Shown in pieces: positions 22,608 through 33,339 of a DNA stretch of 64,000 nucleotides (its first letter is position 1; every line of letters starts with the position of its first letter). The stretch is taken from contig JANTUC010000012.1 of NCBI GenBank assembly GCA_026873275.1, forward strand, positions 516,001-580,000, read 5' to 3'. The notes under the pieces were generated by a model that worked only from the letters and a program-made list of their open reading frames with translations, was not told the origin of the DNA and did not search any database. This DNA comes from Pseudopithomyces maydicus (Eukaryota; Ascomycota; Dothideomycetes; Pleosporales; Didymosphaeriaceae). A program made the translations under genes and the position numbers.

Positions 22608-24151
22608 CAACTTTTAACGGAAGGTGACACATGACCGCTGCTGTGGATACTGCCTAAGCGCTGCATGGGCGTGCGGGGAAATTAACAGGGTGGTGCAGTC
22701 CTGGAGATACCAAAGAGGACGTGCCGCCGAGCAAGAGTGAGGGCTAACGGCGCACAGCGGCGGTTTAGTCAGTGCAGCGGAAGGACATGATATCAATTGG
22801 GTAATTCACGCGATCGATGGAGAGGCAGCGGACGCGATCGACGGGACAACACGCGTGTGTGGGGAGGATTCCAGGGCTGGGCCGCTGTTTCGTGGAGGTG
22901 GTTCTCTGGGGAGCCTCGGTACAACATGGGGTGTTGAAAAAATTGCCTCCCCAGACTTGACGGTCCAGCCCGACATTTTCCCCACACGTGCATACCGCGA
23001 TCTGGCCGAATACCAATTGCGGCGATTCAAAAGTCCCGAGCGGTGTGATGTAGCGCCTCCTCGAGTCAGGAATTGTCGGAGCGCTCGCTCAACAGTGTCT
23101 GCTAATTGATTTATACAGACTCGTTGCGGCATTATTTCGGTTTTCGAACGTCCCAGGCATGGTATGCCTTGCACAAACTAGACTGGACGTTCCATAAAGA
23201 ATCGGTAACCAATGGGCACGCTGTGGAATAGATCAAACCTGGGAAGGTTTCCGACATGCTGGACGCCGTCTCCCAGTTCCAGCGGGCGGATGTGAGCGAG
23301 TTCAGGCGCGCTGTACTAGATCCTTTCTTCGGGTCGTATGTATCCTGGTTGCAGTACAATGTGTCTGTACGTCGCAATGTCCATACGAGACGGCCACGAC
23401 AAAGAGGGAAAGAGAACCGACTCTCAGGTTTCTTGATGAACCTTTGAGATGGCTTGGCTCTTGATCGCAAAAACCCCAGTAGCCGAACCAACGGAATAGC
23501 CCGTAAAATCACGTGCAAGCAGATCCAGCTCGATACCAGCGGGAAGGATCCAAATATGGGGCAGCGCCATCGGGATTTCGAGGATCAAGTATAGCGTGCT
23601 ATAGCAACTGCTGAGCTGACATGACCGTGATTGTGAACACATGTGAAATAAGAGTTTCTCGTACGAAAACAGGCTGCTTCAAATGCAATCAGGGCGAAAG
23701 TCGAAAGAGTTCACAAGTGTTGTTTTGGTGAGGTTCATGGCAGGAGGAAAAGAAGTCCCGAGCAGATGCGACGATGACGACGTTGGCGGAGCGTAGTGCA
23801 ATTCTCCCACGTGGAAAGCGCGCCCCAGGTCACCACCGGCACCATCTCCGGACGCCACTATCACGAAGTTCTACCGGGCAGTGTAAGATGTGAACGTCAG
23901 GCAGCATGGCGAAGAAAACACTGGAAACAGACGGGATACTTCACAACTCCAGATCCGATATCAATATCTTATCTCGAACCGCCGTGTCGCCCTAACCGCC
24001 GTGCATTGCCAACGTGAATTCATGGCAGTCGCGAAGCAGCAGCCAGCTCATAACGACTCTCCGAATATCCACCTGCATTAACGGCCCCGATGCTCCACCT
24101 CATCCGTGCGGGCATCCATCATCGTCTCCCCTGGCAAAGTCCATCGCCCTA
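22608..24151. other. intergenic between divergent genes
   Basis: About 1.5 kb. Open frames such as 22806-23174 and 23132-23518 (minus) show no domain and no credible splice partners. No repeat recognised. Confidence 0.45.
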
Positions 24152-25509
24152 ATGCCGCTTACTCAGGACGATGAATTCCTCCCCGAGCTCTGGAGTCTCT
24201 ACGCCGTCGGTGCCCTGTGCATCCTCCTGCGATTTGCAGTGCGGCTGCGTATAGCAGGCTTCCCTGGTCTACGCCTCGACGATGGACTGGCTTTGGTTGC
24301 GTTGGCGACTTGGACGTATACGTGCACGGTCACCCATATTACTTATTACACCGGGACTAACGTGGGCTTCACGCCGGCTGAGGTGGCCCTCTTCGACGAA
24401 CGGCAGTTTGAACGAGTGAAGTATGGGAGTAAACTGTTCTTGGCAGGCTGGTATACCAAGTGAGCTGTTCTCCATCTAGTCGGCGTAGAGAAGTGGGAAT
24501 GCTGATGGATGGGTGGTAGTCTCATATTGATATTCTCCCTCAAAGGAATAATACTCGTCCTGTACCGGCGTCTGTTTTTCGAAAGATGGCAGATATGGAG
24601 TAAGTCCATCACTCACTTACAGAGCAGGACGCGTCCGTGGGACCACGCACGAGTGGTACTCTATTCTAATGAGTGTTTGCATCTAATCATACCTGCAGTG
24701 TTTCGAATAATTGCCGCCCTCTGTCTAGCTGGATTTACGGCCCTGACATTGGCGTTGACTTTTAACTGCCTACCCTTCCGAAGGAGATGGCAGATTGTGC
24801 CACCACCGCCGTTGCACTGCACAGCGTCGCCTAACGTTCTCATTGCTGCAAGCTGTGTAAATGCGCTGACGGATGCGTTGGTATGTATTGTCCCGCTTAG
24901 CAACATCAAGCGCTAAGAAGAACCAATACAGCTCATTACGGTGCCTTTTCCTGTGCTGTGGACTTTGCACAAACCTTGGTGCACGTGGGTCAATGTACTC
25001 CATGCAATACCGCGTACTGACTATACAGACGCCTTGTTGTGTTCGCGCTCCTCTCCTCTGGGTTCTTCGTCCTCGCTGCATGGTATGTATTCAACCAGCC
25101 ATGGAAGCTTATGCTTAACGCCACTTGCAGCATCACGCGCATATCTCTCACGATCGTTCCAAATATTTCTCTCCTAGTCATTGTGCGCTGGGCTATTCGC
25201 GAATTCGCAGTCGCGATTGTCGCCGTCAACGCCGCTAGCTTGCGACCGATGTTCCATAAATTCTTCTGGTATCCAGGGGAAACACGGGGTATATGTCGTC
25301 CTGCGAACGTTCAAGTCGCAGCTGTTCGCCGACACATTGATTTGCACATTGATGTAGAAAAAACAGGAGGGCTTGGTCCAGCGGTTAGTTCAAGTGCGAC
25401 AATGCCACCGCCGTCCCAGCGAAGGTGTCCGGAGACAGACCGGACTCTATGGGACACCCCGAGTCCCACTAGGATACCACTTCAGCATGAGGAATTCCAT
25501 TCTCCCTGA
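24152..25509 (+). CDS. fungal rhodopsin-domain integral membrane protein (second gene)
   Basis: Six exons; joins that keep frame lie near 24460, 24600, 24881, 24988 and 25082. Notable features are LRLDDGLALVALATW (the conserved D-D-G/W of the family), a long exon with AALCLAGFTALTLALTFNC, then LITVPFPVLWTLHKP, the conserved [LV]-P-[FIL]-P segment, then SGFFVLAACITRISLT and IREFAVAIVAVNAASLRPMF. The C-terminal tail is hydrophilic and Ser/Pro-rich. The start at 24152 is the first ATG in frame with the hydrophobic part. It differs strongly from the gene at 7772, so this is not a recent duplication. Function unknown. Confidence 0.78.
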
Positions 25510-26364
25510 GATATGAAACTCAACTGATTTTGCTCAATACTTTCTTGGGAATACTGATAAAGAACTTGCGTGGTTGCATTGGCTATATCATAGGGCTTTG
25601 TCCACATCAATAGCTGACATCCCCGTATGGTTTCAATTACATCCGTAGTCCCCACCAACGCGCATCCCCACTCCAGTTCCAACCGAATAGTATGCGGATA
25701 TACGGCGGTGAAGACAAGCGTGGCAGACGCGCATTCCAGCGGGTAGGACAATACCTCCCGGTGGTGAAGCCGAACCAACTCAGTAATCGCGCGTTCACCT
25801 CTCAATTTCGAACCAAAACTCCACATTTCGCCCTTCACCGCTCTAGCGCCGTTGTCGCCTCCGCAAAGACAGGGTGCCGCGTCCTTTCCCGCTGTGCCCC
25901 GTCAACACAGATTTGCTCACAATAACACGGCGGCAATGAACATTCACCTGCCCGCCAAGCTACTCGCCGTTCGCCGGTCCGAAACTCCAATATGGGCTTC
26001 ACCTAACCCTCACATATCACAATAGCGCAGTGGTCGTTTCCGGCTTCCCCACGGGGTCCCCGCACTCCATATAGGCCCATCCTCCCAATCCTGTGCTCCG
26101 TCTTCTTCTTTCTTTTTGGACATCCACACACCTTCAAAGTCAACTCCTTGCTATCAACAGCAGAGCTGCAACAACAGCACCACAACCACAACCACAACCG
26201 ACCAGAACCGCAAACAGTCCAACGCACTTCCAAACGACAAAGTCTCCTGTACAACCGCAACCGCAACCACAACCAATCAAGCCCACAAAGTCTCCTCTCC
26301 TGATCAACCACCAAATCAAATACACACATCCACATCCACATCCAAATCCACACAAACACACACA
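25510..26364. other. intergenic
   Basis: About 850 bp upstream of a small gene. From 26110 it is rich in C and A (CCACAACC-type runs), a common 5' leader composition in filamentous fungi. No gene or clear motif seen. Confidence 0.45.
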
Positions 26365-26703
26365 ATGTCTTCAGCCACGACCTCCGCATCCGCCTCCACC
26401 ACCACCACCACCGCCACCTCATCCGCCACCAGCGCTCCCACCTTCAAACACCAATACTCCACCCTCTACATCTCCCTCCTCAACATCCTAAAACACAAGT
26501 ACCGCGATCTCCCTCGCGCATACGAGTCGGCGCACGCCCTCGCGCGCCGCACCTACGGCGGCCGGCGGACCGTCGAGGAGGCGAGGGAGCTCTACGTCCA
26601 GATGAAGTGGGCGTTGATGGTGGAGATTCGGGGGAGTTTCGGGGCGAGGGGAGGAGGGGAGGGAGGGAGGAGGCTGTTGAGGGAGGTGAGGGAGAGGTTT
26701 TGA
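26365..26703 (+). CDS. small hypothetical protein
   Basis: The ATG at 26365 has a good context (CACACAATGTC) and opens a 112-residue frame. A Ser/Thr/Ala-rich start is followed by YSTLYISLLNILKHKYRDLP, AYESAHALARRTYGGRRTVEE and ARELYVQMKWALMVEIRG, two amphipathic helices, then a Gly/Arg tail. The sharp change from low complexity to a structured segment supports real coding. No membrane or signal sequence. I recognise no family; LYR-like or mitochondrial roles are guesses that I do not assert. Confidence 0.5.
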   Translation: MSSATTSASASTTTTTATSSATSAPTFKHQYSTLYISLLNILKHKYRDLPRAYESAHALARRTYGGRRTVEEARELYVQMKWALMVEIRGSFGARGGGEGGRRLLREVRERF

Positions 26704-26889
26704 GGGGGAATAGGCAGGTATGGGGATGGGTGGGTGGGAAAAGGGGATTGGGATGATTTTTGAGAGATGTTTGAGATGTTTGAGATGTTGTAATCATGGG
26801 CGGATGGGGGAGGGGAAGGGAGGAGGATAGAGGGTTCCGTGTTGTATTGATTGCCCATGGAGGCATGGGGCGGTTAATGTATAGTATAC

Positions 26890-27070
26890 CTCTGTTGCTG
26901 CATCTCTATTGCTGCATATTCATTGCTGCATCTTCATTGCTGCATCTTCATTGCTGCATCTTCATTGCTGCATCCTTATTGATGTGGCTCTTTTGCTGTG
27001 TCTCTCTTGCTGCCTCTCTCTTCCTGTATCTCTGTTGATATTTTTCTGTTGCTGTATCTCTGTCGATGCT
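26890..27070. repeat. 15-bp minisatellite (TTGCTGCATCTTCAT type)
   Basis: About eleven diverging units, clearest from 26894 to 26980 (TTCATTGCTGCATC repeated) and decaying toward 27065 into TCTGTTGCTGTATC. It lies in the 26704-27792 intergenic stretch, which otherwise shows no gene. The open frame across it is a by-product of the 15-bp period. Confidence 0.85.
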
Positions 27071-27792
27071 GTAGAGTCGAGGTGTTCTGTGGTGGACGTG
27101 CATGCACTTTCAAATAGGCAGCCACGTACGCACTTTCCTATTCTGGGGCCACTGTCCAACTGTACAATGGAAGTTTGCAATCCTTCTGGGTTTTACTTGG
27201 AGGGATCATGTTTACCTCCATAGATGATCGTTTACATACTTTCCTGTGAATATCAAAATCTACTGTGTTGTTAACTTGCGGGTTCGTATATATATCGGTT
27301 TATGCAGATGCCTCTACGATTGAGCGGGAAATGACCCACAGCCAAATGTCGTTATTTACGCTGTAAACGGCTGTTTGATATCTACCTAGCAGACACGTAC
27401 ACTCACCTGTTTGCCTGCGTTCACAACCCCCATCCAGACGTGTCTCGCAAGTGCCTATCATCCGTCTACATTCACATAGATACGCTACACGTGCCTCACC
27501 CCAACAGGAAGGCACGCGCCTTTTCGAAAATCCCCCGTTTGAAAACACGTACTTTCAACCGAGCGGTAGTCAACCAGATTCACCGGCACCAGTTGCCCTC
27601 TGCGGACAGGCTTTCAACCCAGTAGCGAGCACCTCGCACGCGGTCGACGCGCTGTATTTCTCTCACTTACCACCGCGCTCCCACTCTCTATCTCTTTACT
27701 GCACATGCTCGACAGCGATCGCGCCCGCCATCACACCACCACGACACGACGCACTCGTACACGCAAGCTCGCTGACCAGGGGCATCGCTACC

Positions 27793-29125
27793 ATGCCATC
27801 ATCGCATTTCAAGGGCATCGGTGTCTTGAATTCACCGTCCAAGACCAAGGGCACTCCTGCCATGCCAGCATCGCCCACCAAGAGCATCGATATAACGACA
27901 AATTCACCCACCGCGGGCTTTTTTACCCTTAAACCACCTACCGCAGCCACTCCGGTCATTCCAACCTCACCTACCAAGAGTACTCCTGCCACGCCAAAGT
28001 CAGCCGCCACGAGCTTCTTTACCATAAAGTCACCCACCGTGGGCATCGCTACCGTGCCGACCTCACCCACCAAGAGCATCAGCACCATACCAACCTCACC
28101 CACCAAGGGCACCGCCTACACGCCATCCTCCCCCACCAAGAGCGTCACCACCATATCCTCACCTACCCTAATTCCCGTCCCCTCCATCCGCATCACCCGC
28201 GCGACCCCCTCACCCACCCCCACCCCAACCTGGACCTGCTGCACCTGCCACACGTCACACCCTATAACCCTCCACCCAGGCCCGCACCCACTCGGCACCC
28301 TCTCCTGCACCACATGTCCACACCACCCCTGCCGCACGTGCACAACCTCGGGCCAAGTCCGCGCCTTCCTCCCCATCGAGGAGCCCGCCATGGTGCCCTG
28401 CGGCGAGGTCAGCGACACGGGCACGCCGCTGGTTGCGCCGGCCACGGGGATCCCGTTCGGCATCGTGTGCCACGTGTGCGGGGGTGTCGTGGCGGGCGCG
28501 CGAGTTCGGGAAGAGGTTTAGCAAGACGCTGCGGAAGATGCCGAGTGTGGGGTTGGGGGTTGCGGTGGGCAGGAGGGAGGTGGAGAGGAGGGTCAGGAGG
28601 GTGAGGTCGAGTTTTGTGGTGGGGAATGGGGGTGGGGGGAAGAAGGGGGAGGTGCTGGGGAGGACGGGGGGAGATGGAGGAGGGGAGGTGGAGGCGGAGG
28701 CGGAGGCGGAGGCGGAGGCGGCGGGGGTGAAGATGCAGGCGGAGTATGTGGCGGTGAGGTTTAGTGGGATTGTGTGTGGGTGTGGGGGGAGGATGGAGAT
28801 TGGGGAGGGGTTTTGCTTTCAGATTGTGGGGGTGGAGAGGGAGAAGAAGACGGAAAAGACGGTCAAGAAAGAGGAGGAGGAGGAGCCGAAGGAAGAAGAA
28901 GAAGATGAGAGCCAGAAAGCCTTCCGAGAGCTCTGGAAAGGAAAGGGATGGTCAATGGGCTGGTCGACGACAGAGGAGCTCAAGGAAAAGGGCCACGGAA
29001 CGGAGGTCTTGAAGCTGATGGGCGGCAAAGTGCAGCATCCGAATCCGCTGCGGGCTTGTGCGGTGGTGGACGAGCAGGCGCGGCAGTCGTGGGAAGAGAA
29101 GTGCAAAGCGAAGGGTTGGATTTGA
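27793..29125 (+). CDS. double zinc-ribbon protein with S/T-P-T-K repeats; one frame break
   Basis: The N-terminal part has about eight repeats of a 10-12-residue unit around TSPTKS (27793-28170). The zinc-ribbon part then begins: WTCCTCHTSHP, CTTCPHHPCRTC, and later CHVCG...SWRAREFGKRF, i.e. successive CxxC pairs as in the fungal probable double zinc-ribbon family. At 28480-28484 (GGGGG) the frame must shift (two bases missing or one extra) to join CHVCGG to SWRAREFGKRFSK. After it come a Glu/Ala repeat, then a KEEEEEP-type acidic stretch, then DESQKAFRELWKGKGWS and the end at 29125. The frame stays open upstream to 27451, so the start is uncertain; 27793 has the better context. Probably nuclear or cytosolic; function unknown. 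Confidence 0.65.
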
Positions 29126-30750
29126 GGCTGGGGATAAACGGAAGCAACGATGCAGAGGCAGACTTGGGAGATGAAGAGCGGACTTGCGCCCTGCTGCCCT
29201 GTTGACGCTGGTGCCTGTCGGACTGAACGGGGTGTTCGATGTTCTGTGGGTGTATGGATTTGCACAGCATCCTGCCGGGCACATGGCTACCAGGTACAAA
29301 TGTGGGTCACCTCACCGGTGCGTGCGGAGGATGGGGCAGCACCGCAAAGTGCTGCCGTGCATTTTAGGCATCGAAACAGATTCCTAAGTAGTCACAATTT
29401 AGAACATGACAAAATTTCGAGGTTCTACTCTTTCGAAGAATGGGCATTGCTCACGTTCGCTGGTCACACACAGCGCCGACCTGAGCGTCAGCACTTCCCC
29501 TCAGCTTCGCCAGCTCCGTGTCGCATCTGCCCTCATCACCTGGGGAGTCATCGCCATCCACGCCGTAGCTGACCTGACCGCCCTTTTGCCATACCGTCGT
29601 GATGTCCGTCTCGTGCCCGGACTGGAAACAGCACTCCGGCACAGAGGCCACCACGAAGGCCGATAAACCGCCCGGGTGGCTCTGCTCGTGGAAAGGAGAC
29701 AGACTTACGACAGGGCCCGTAGAATTATGCCTCTGGACCCAGGGCAATACCCACAATACTCGGCCCCAATGCCCAATCGATGATGGAAACCCCGTATACG
29801 TTCATGTATGTACTCCGCACTCGGGCGCCCCCCAACCAGGGTCCTACATGCTATGTAGCGTACTTGTCGCGCGAAGAAAGCAGAGCAAAGTAGCCTTGAA
29901 AGCTGCCTCGGGGGTCACGTAGCGGGCCCCAGTGACTCTTCAGGGCGCCACAGCCTGAGGCGCCACAAGCCCGCCCTCGGTTCTTCCAGGCAGCTGGATC
30001 GCGGCCGCAATTGACGAACCACATGGTCCAGCGCCCTCAACGGCGGCAGCACGCGATGTGGCGCGGGGCGGGGCGCTTGGCGATGGGCGAACGATGACCC
30101 TTGAGTGGAGAGGGCACAGCTTCGGGCTGTGCAGACTAGCGGGTAGGAGCCTATGGTGTGGCGCCTCGCTGGGGGATGTTATATGTAGGCTAGAGAGGAG
30201 GACCATGGTGATGCACAGCAGTGAAGTTTAGAAGATAACTACATAGATTGACGGCAAGTCAGTCGCACAACGGGCGATTCATTGTACGAGCAAACAAACA
30301 CGCACACGTCTCAGCTTCTTTATCTCCTCCCCGTCGCCGGGCAGTCATCGCCGTTTGCGCTGACGCCGTCTCCCCGTGCCCGCGCTTGCTTTGCTCAGCC
30401 TTATGCAGCGATCAAGGTATGCTTGCTCGGTCTCGCCTACTGCCCCCCGCGTAGTGTAGTTAGTTGGTTGGGCGCATGTCATGTTTCCCTCCCCACTTCA
30501 CCCTCTTCTTCCATACATACATACAACCGCAGAAGGTCAAAAGCTCACCCATCCACGCCGCAGAACAACCAGCCTTGCATCCACCACACTCCGTCTCCCA
30601 TACCTATCTCGGTCGTCCACCTTCACGGCCCAGTCCCGCGCCCACCAGCTGTGCAACCACTTTTCGTCGTCCAAGCCCGAGACCACGATTACTCCACCTA
30701 CCACATCTACACCTCCACCCACGAAGCCAACACCCACACCACCACCCACA
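29126..30750. other. intergenic
   Basis: About 1.6 kb. The frame open from 30282 belongs to the next gene only after 30785. Its upstream translation is low-complexity and lacks conserved features. CT/CA-rich leader from 30470. Nothing else recognised. Confidence 0.45.
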
Positions 30751-31574
30751 ATGCAGCGCCACGACACCGCCCAAGAACCCACCACCCCGAAATCGCCCCC
30801 CTCCCCAAACTCGACCCCTCGGCCTGCAAATTCTGCAAACGCCCCTCCGCCTGCCCCTCCTGCGCACACCCGCTCTCGCCCCCCGCGAAATCCGGCCCCA
30901 CCAACATCGACGGCGACGTGCCGGACCCCTGGGGCCAGCTCCCGCAGCCCCTGCACGACCTGGAGCGCGACTCGCACGCCGACTTCTTGCACTGCCTGCC
31001 GCCGACGGCACCCACGTTTCGCGAATTCTCCGTCTTCGCCGCGGGGTCCATCGAGATGGGGGCCGCCATCCAGTGGCAGCCGCTGCTCGCAAACTACCTG
31101 TGCGACCTGCCGCTCACGCTGTGCAATCCGCGGCGCGGCGCGTGGGACCAGAGCATTACGCCGTCGGCGAAGACGGCGGCGTTCCGGACGCAGGTGGAGT
31201 GGGAGCTTGATGCGCTGACGCGGGTTTCGGTCATAACCTTCTTCTTCGACCACGCGACGATGAGTCCCGTGACCATGTGCGAGCTGGGGCTGTGGGCGCA
31301 CAGCGAGAAGGTGGTTGTGTGCTGCGACCGGCGGTTTTGGAAGAGCGGGAACGTGGAGTTGGTGTGCGAGCGGTATGGGGTGCCGCTTGTGGATTCGTTT
31401 GCGGAGATGGTGCCGCTTGTGAAGGCGAAGTTGCGGACGAAGGGGATGGTGGTGGAGGGGGATGAGTTCTTGGGGATGGGGGAGGAGGAGGCGAGGGAGT
31501 ATTGTGCGGCGAGGACGCCCAAGAGGTGGGGGATGGAGCCCGATTTGGGGGAGATGATGGGCGAGAAGAAGTAG
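30751..31574 (+). CDS. nucleoside 2-deoxyribosyltransferase-like protein; one frame break
   Basis: The ATG at 30751 (context CACAATGCAG) gives MQRHDTAQEPTTP, and the conserved frame starts at EIAPLPKLDPSACKFCKRP. They join if the C4 run at 30785-30788 were C5. The N-terminal CKFCKRPSACPSC (CxxC-x5-CxxC) could bind zinc. The core matches the Nuc_deoxyri_tr2 family: FAAGSIEMG, NPRRGAWD, QVEWELDAL, then ITFFFDHATMSPVTMCELG with the family's S-P-[VI]-T-x3-E-L-G and its Glu. The C-terminus is charged. Family enzymes cleave or transfer N-glycosidic bonds of nucleosides; substrate and activity here are unproven. About 270 residues. Confidence 0.8.
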
Positions 31575-32207
31575 GGGTGGACTGTGGAGTGACTGGACGG
31601 AGGATGGAGGAGGGGATGGAGATGCATGGATGTATTGGGGTGGTGTTTGGGGAGGTAGATGGATGGGCGGGGGATTTCTTTCTCTTCTTTTCTTCTGGGT
31701 TGTTTTCTTTCCTTACTGGCGTTGGGGCGGCCTGTGTTTCTTGTCTTGATGGGTGCTGGCGGGAGCAAGGGGAGCAAGGGCACAGTCACGGTTGCATTGG
31801 AGCGAGTGTAGATGGCACACCTGATACCCCTAGATTTACGACACCTTATGACGGCGGGCAAGCATTTCATTTTCCTAGGTGTGCCACCATTTCGGCGTGA
31901 CGCAAGTGATGACCCGTTCCCCATCACCCATTTGTATATGGTCCCGCAAGCCGCCCGCTCTCCCAGACATCTTGCTGAGCTCTGGTCCCGTCTTTCTCGC
32001 GGGCATCCTGCGACTCGGTGTCCTGGACGTCGACGGCTGTGTCGCGGACCTGCATATTGTCAGCCGGGCGGATCCATCACTCGGCAGCAAGCGGGCGACA
32101 GACAGGGTGGGAAAAGGTCCTATATTCCTCTGACCGCCTCCAATGCAAAAAGTGCAGTGCTAACTTTTTTCAAACAATTTCCGCGTGGGTATCTCATGGC
32201 TGTACGT
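31575..32207. other. intergenic between convergent genes
   Basis: About 630 bp between two stop codons; holds both 3' UTRs. No repeat or gene recognised. Confidence 0.5.
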
Positions 32208-32879
32208 CTACTCCTCGTCGCTCTCCGACATCTGCATCTCGGCGTCGTCGTCCTCCGAGTCGCTCCTCTCCATGTCCTGGTCCTCATCCTCGTCACGTCC
32301 GCGCTTCGTGCCCTTAGCACGCTCCTGCTCGTTGACGGGGACGGCCCTCGCGGGGGCGCTGCCGAAGACGAAGGCGGCGGCGCCCGTCTGCTCGATGGCT
32401 TTGCCCTCGGGGAGGTCGGGCTCGGGCATCATGAAGGTGCCGTCGAGCTTCGCGATGGTGTTGGACTTTGACTTTGCGTACGCAATTCGCTGCGGCGGTT
32501 ACGGTTAGCGGGTGTCGGGGGCTGCGTGGAGGGGGAGCCGGCGCACCATGTCCTTGCCGAAGAAGGTGAAGCCCTCGAGGGCGCGCATAGCCTGGGTGGA
32601 CGAGTCGATGTCGCGGAAGACGACATGGGCCTGGCCGCGCATCTTAGGCGTCTTGAGGGCGATGACGTCGAGGATGACACCGTACGTGGCGAAGAGCATG
32701 TACAGGTTGCGCTTGAGGTCCTTCTTGGGCAGCTTGTCGGGGAGGTTCCATACGTAGATGCTGTTTTCGCGTTAACGGCAGCTTGAGATGCGCTGGAGGC
32801 AGACGTACGTGCGGTTCGGGGCCGGGGCGTCGACCTTGGGAGGCAGGCCGGGCGGCGGGGGGCGGGCGGAGGCAGCCAT
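32208..32879 (-). CDS. U1A/U2B''-type snRNP protein (RRM)
   Basis: Three exons: 32879-32809, 32760-32547 and 32489-32208; joins keep frame. The single RRM has RNP2 IYVWNLPDKL and RNP1 RGQAHVVF, with the helix-2 segment SSTQAMRALEGFTFFGKDM and then RIAYAKSKSNTIAKLDGTF. This last stretch closely follows the human U1A/U2B'' pattern (KMRGQA, MRIQYAK, IIAK-x2-GTF). An acidic tail (SDSEDDDAEMQMSESDEE) replaces the second RRM, so yeast Msl1-like U2B'' is the better fit than metazoan U1A. It binds the U2 (or U1) snRNA stem-loop in the nucleus as a spliceosome component. No broken frame. Confidence 0.9.
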
Positions 32880-33339
32880 GGGGAGTGTACAGAAGGACGG
32901 GCGTGCAGGGCGAAGACGAGAGTTTGGAAAGTCGCGTGAATTGGCCTGATTTGAGCCGAATTGATGTGCAGCGAAACTCCCCGCAGAAAGCTCCCAATAG
33001 TGTGAATCTACCCAGTAACCTGTGGTCCGTGCGGGACATTGCTGCTGCTACCCTTGCCTGCCCTGCTTGTCTGCGAACCGCTTCGATTTATTCCGCATTC
33101 TTCTGCTCTTCCCAATTCTTACCCTCCACCTTCGCGCAGCAGCATGCCCATGGCGAGCATAGCACGCGTCCCAGCATGATAATAGAGTCCACACCACCAT
33201 CCCCGCCGCGTCTCTCGTTTGCGCCGCCGCCGTAGCTACTACCGTGCACCCTTGCTCACCACCACCGCCGCCCATCTCTCACCAAAACGATAGCAAAAGA
33301 GATAGCACAGTAGAGAGAAAAAAACATAAATCCGCAGCC
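32880..33339. promoter_or_regulatory. divergent promoter, snRNP protein / Kin28 kinase
   Basis: 460 bp between two divergent start codons of housekeeping genes. The kinase side is C/A-rich before its ATG. No TATA box seen on either side. Inferred from position. Confidence 0.45.

Noticed and set aside
7772..25509. The two rhodopsin-domain genes as a recent tandem duplication
   Set aside because: Their sequences and intron positions differ strongly; they share only family signatures.
30481..31218. Overlapping 245-248-residue Pro/Arg-rich ORFs across the deoxyribosyltransferase gene
   Set aside because: They are off-frame shadows of a GC-rich gene; only the frame with the SIEMG and ELG motifs is conserved.
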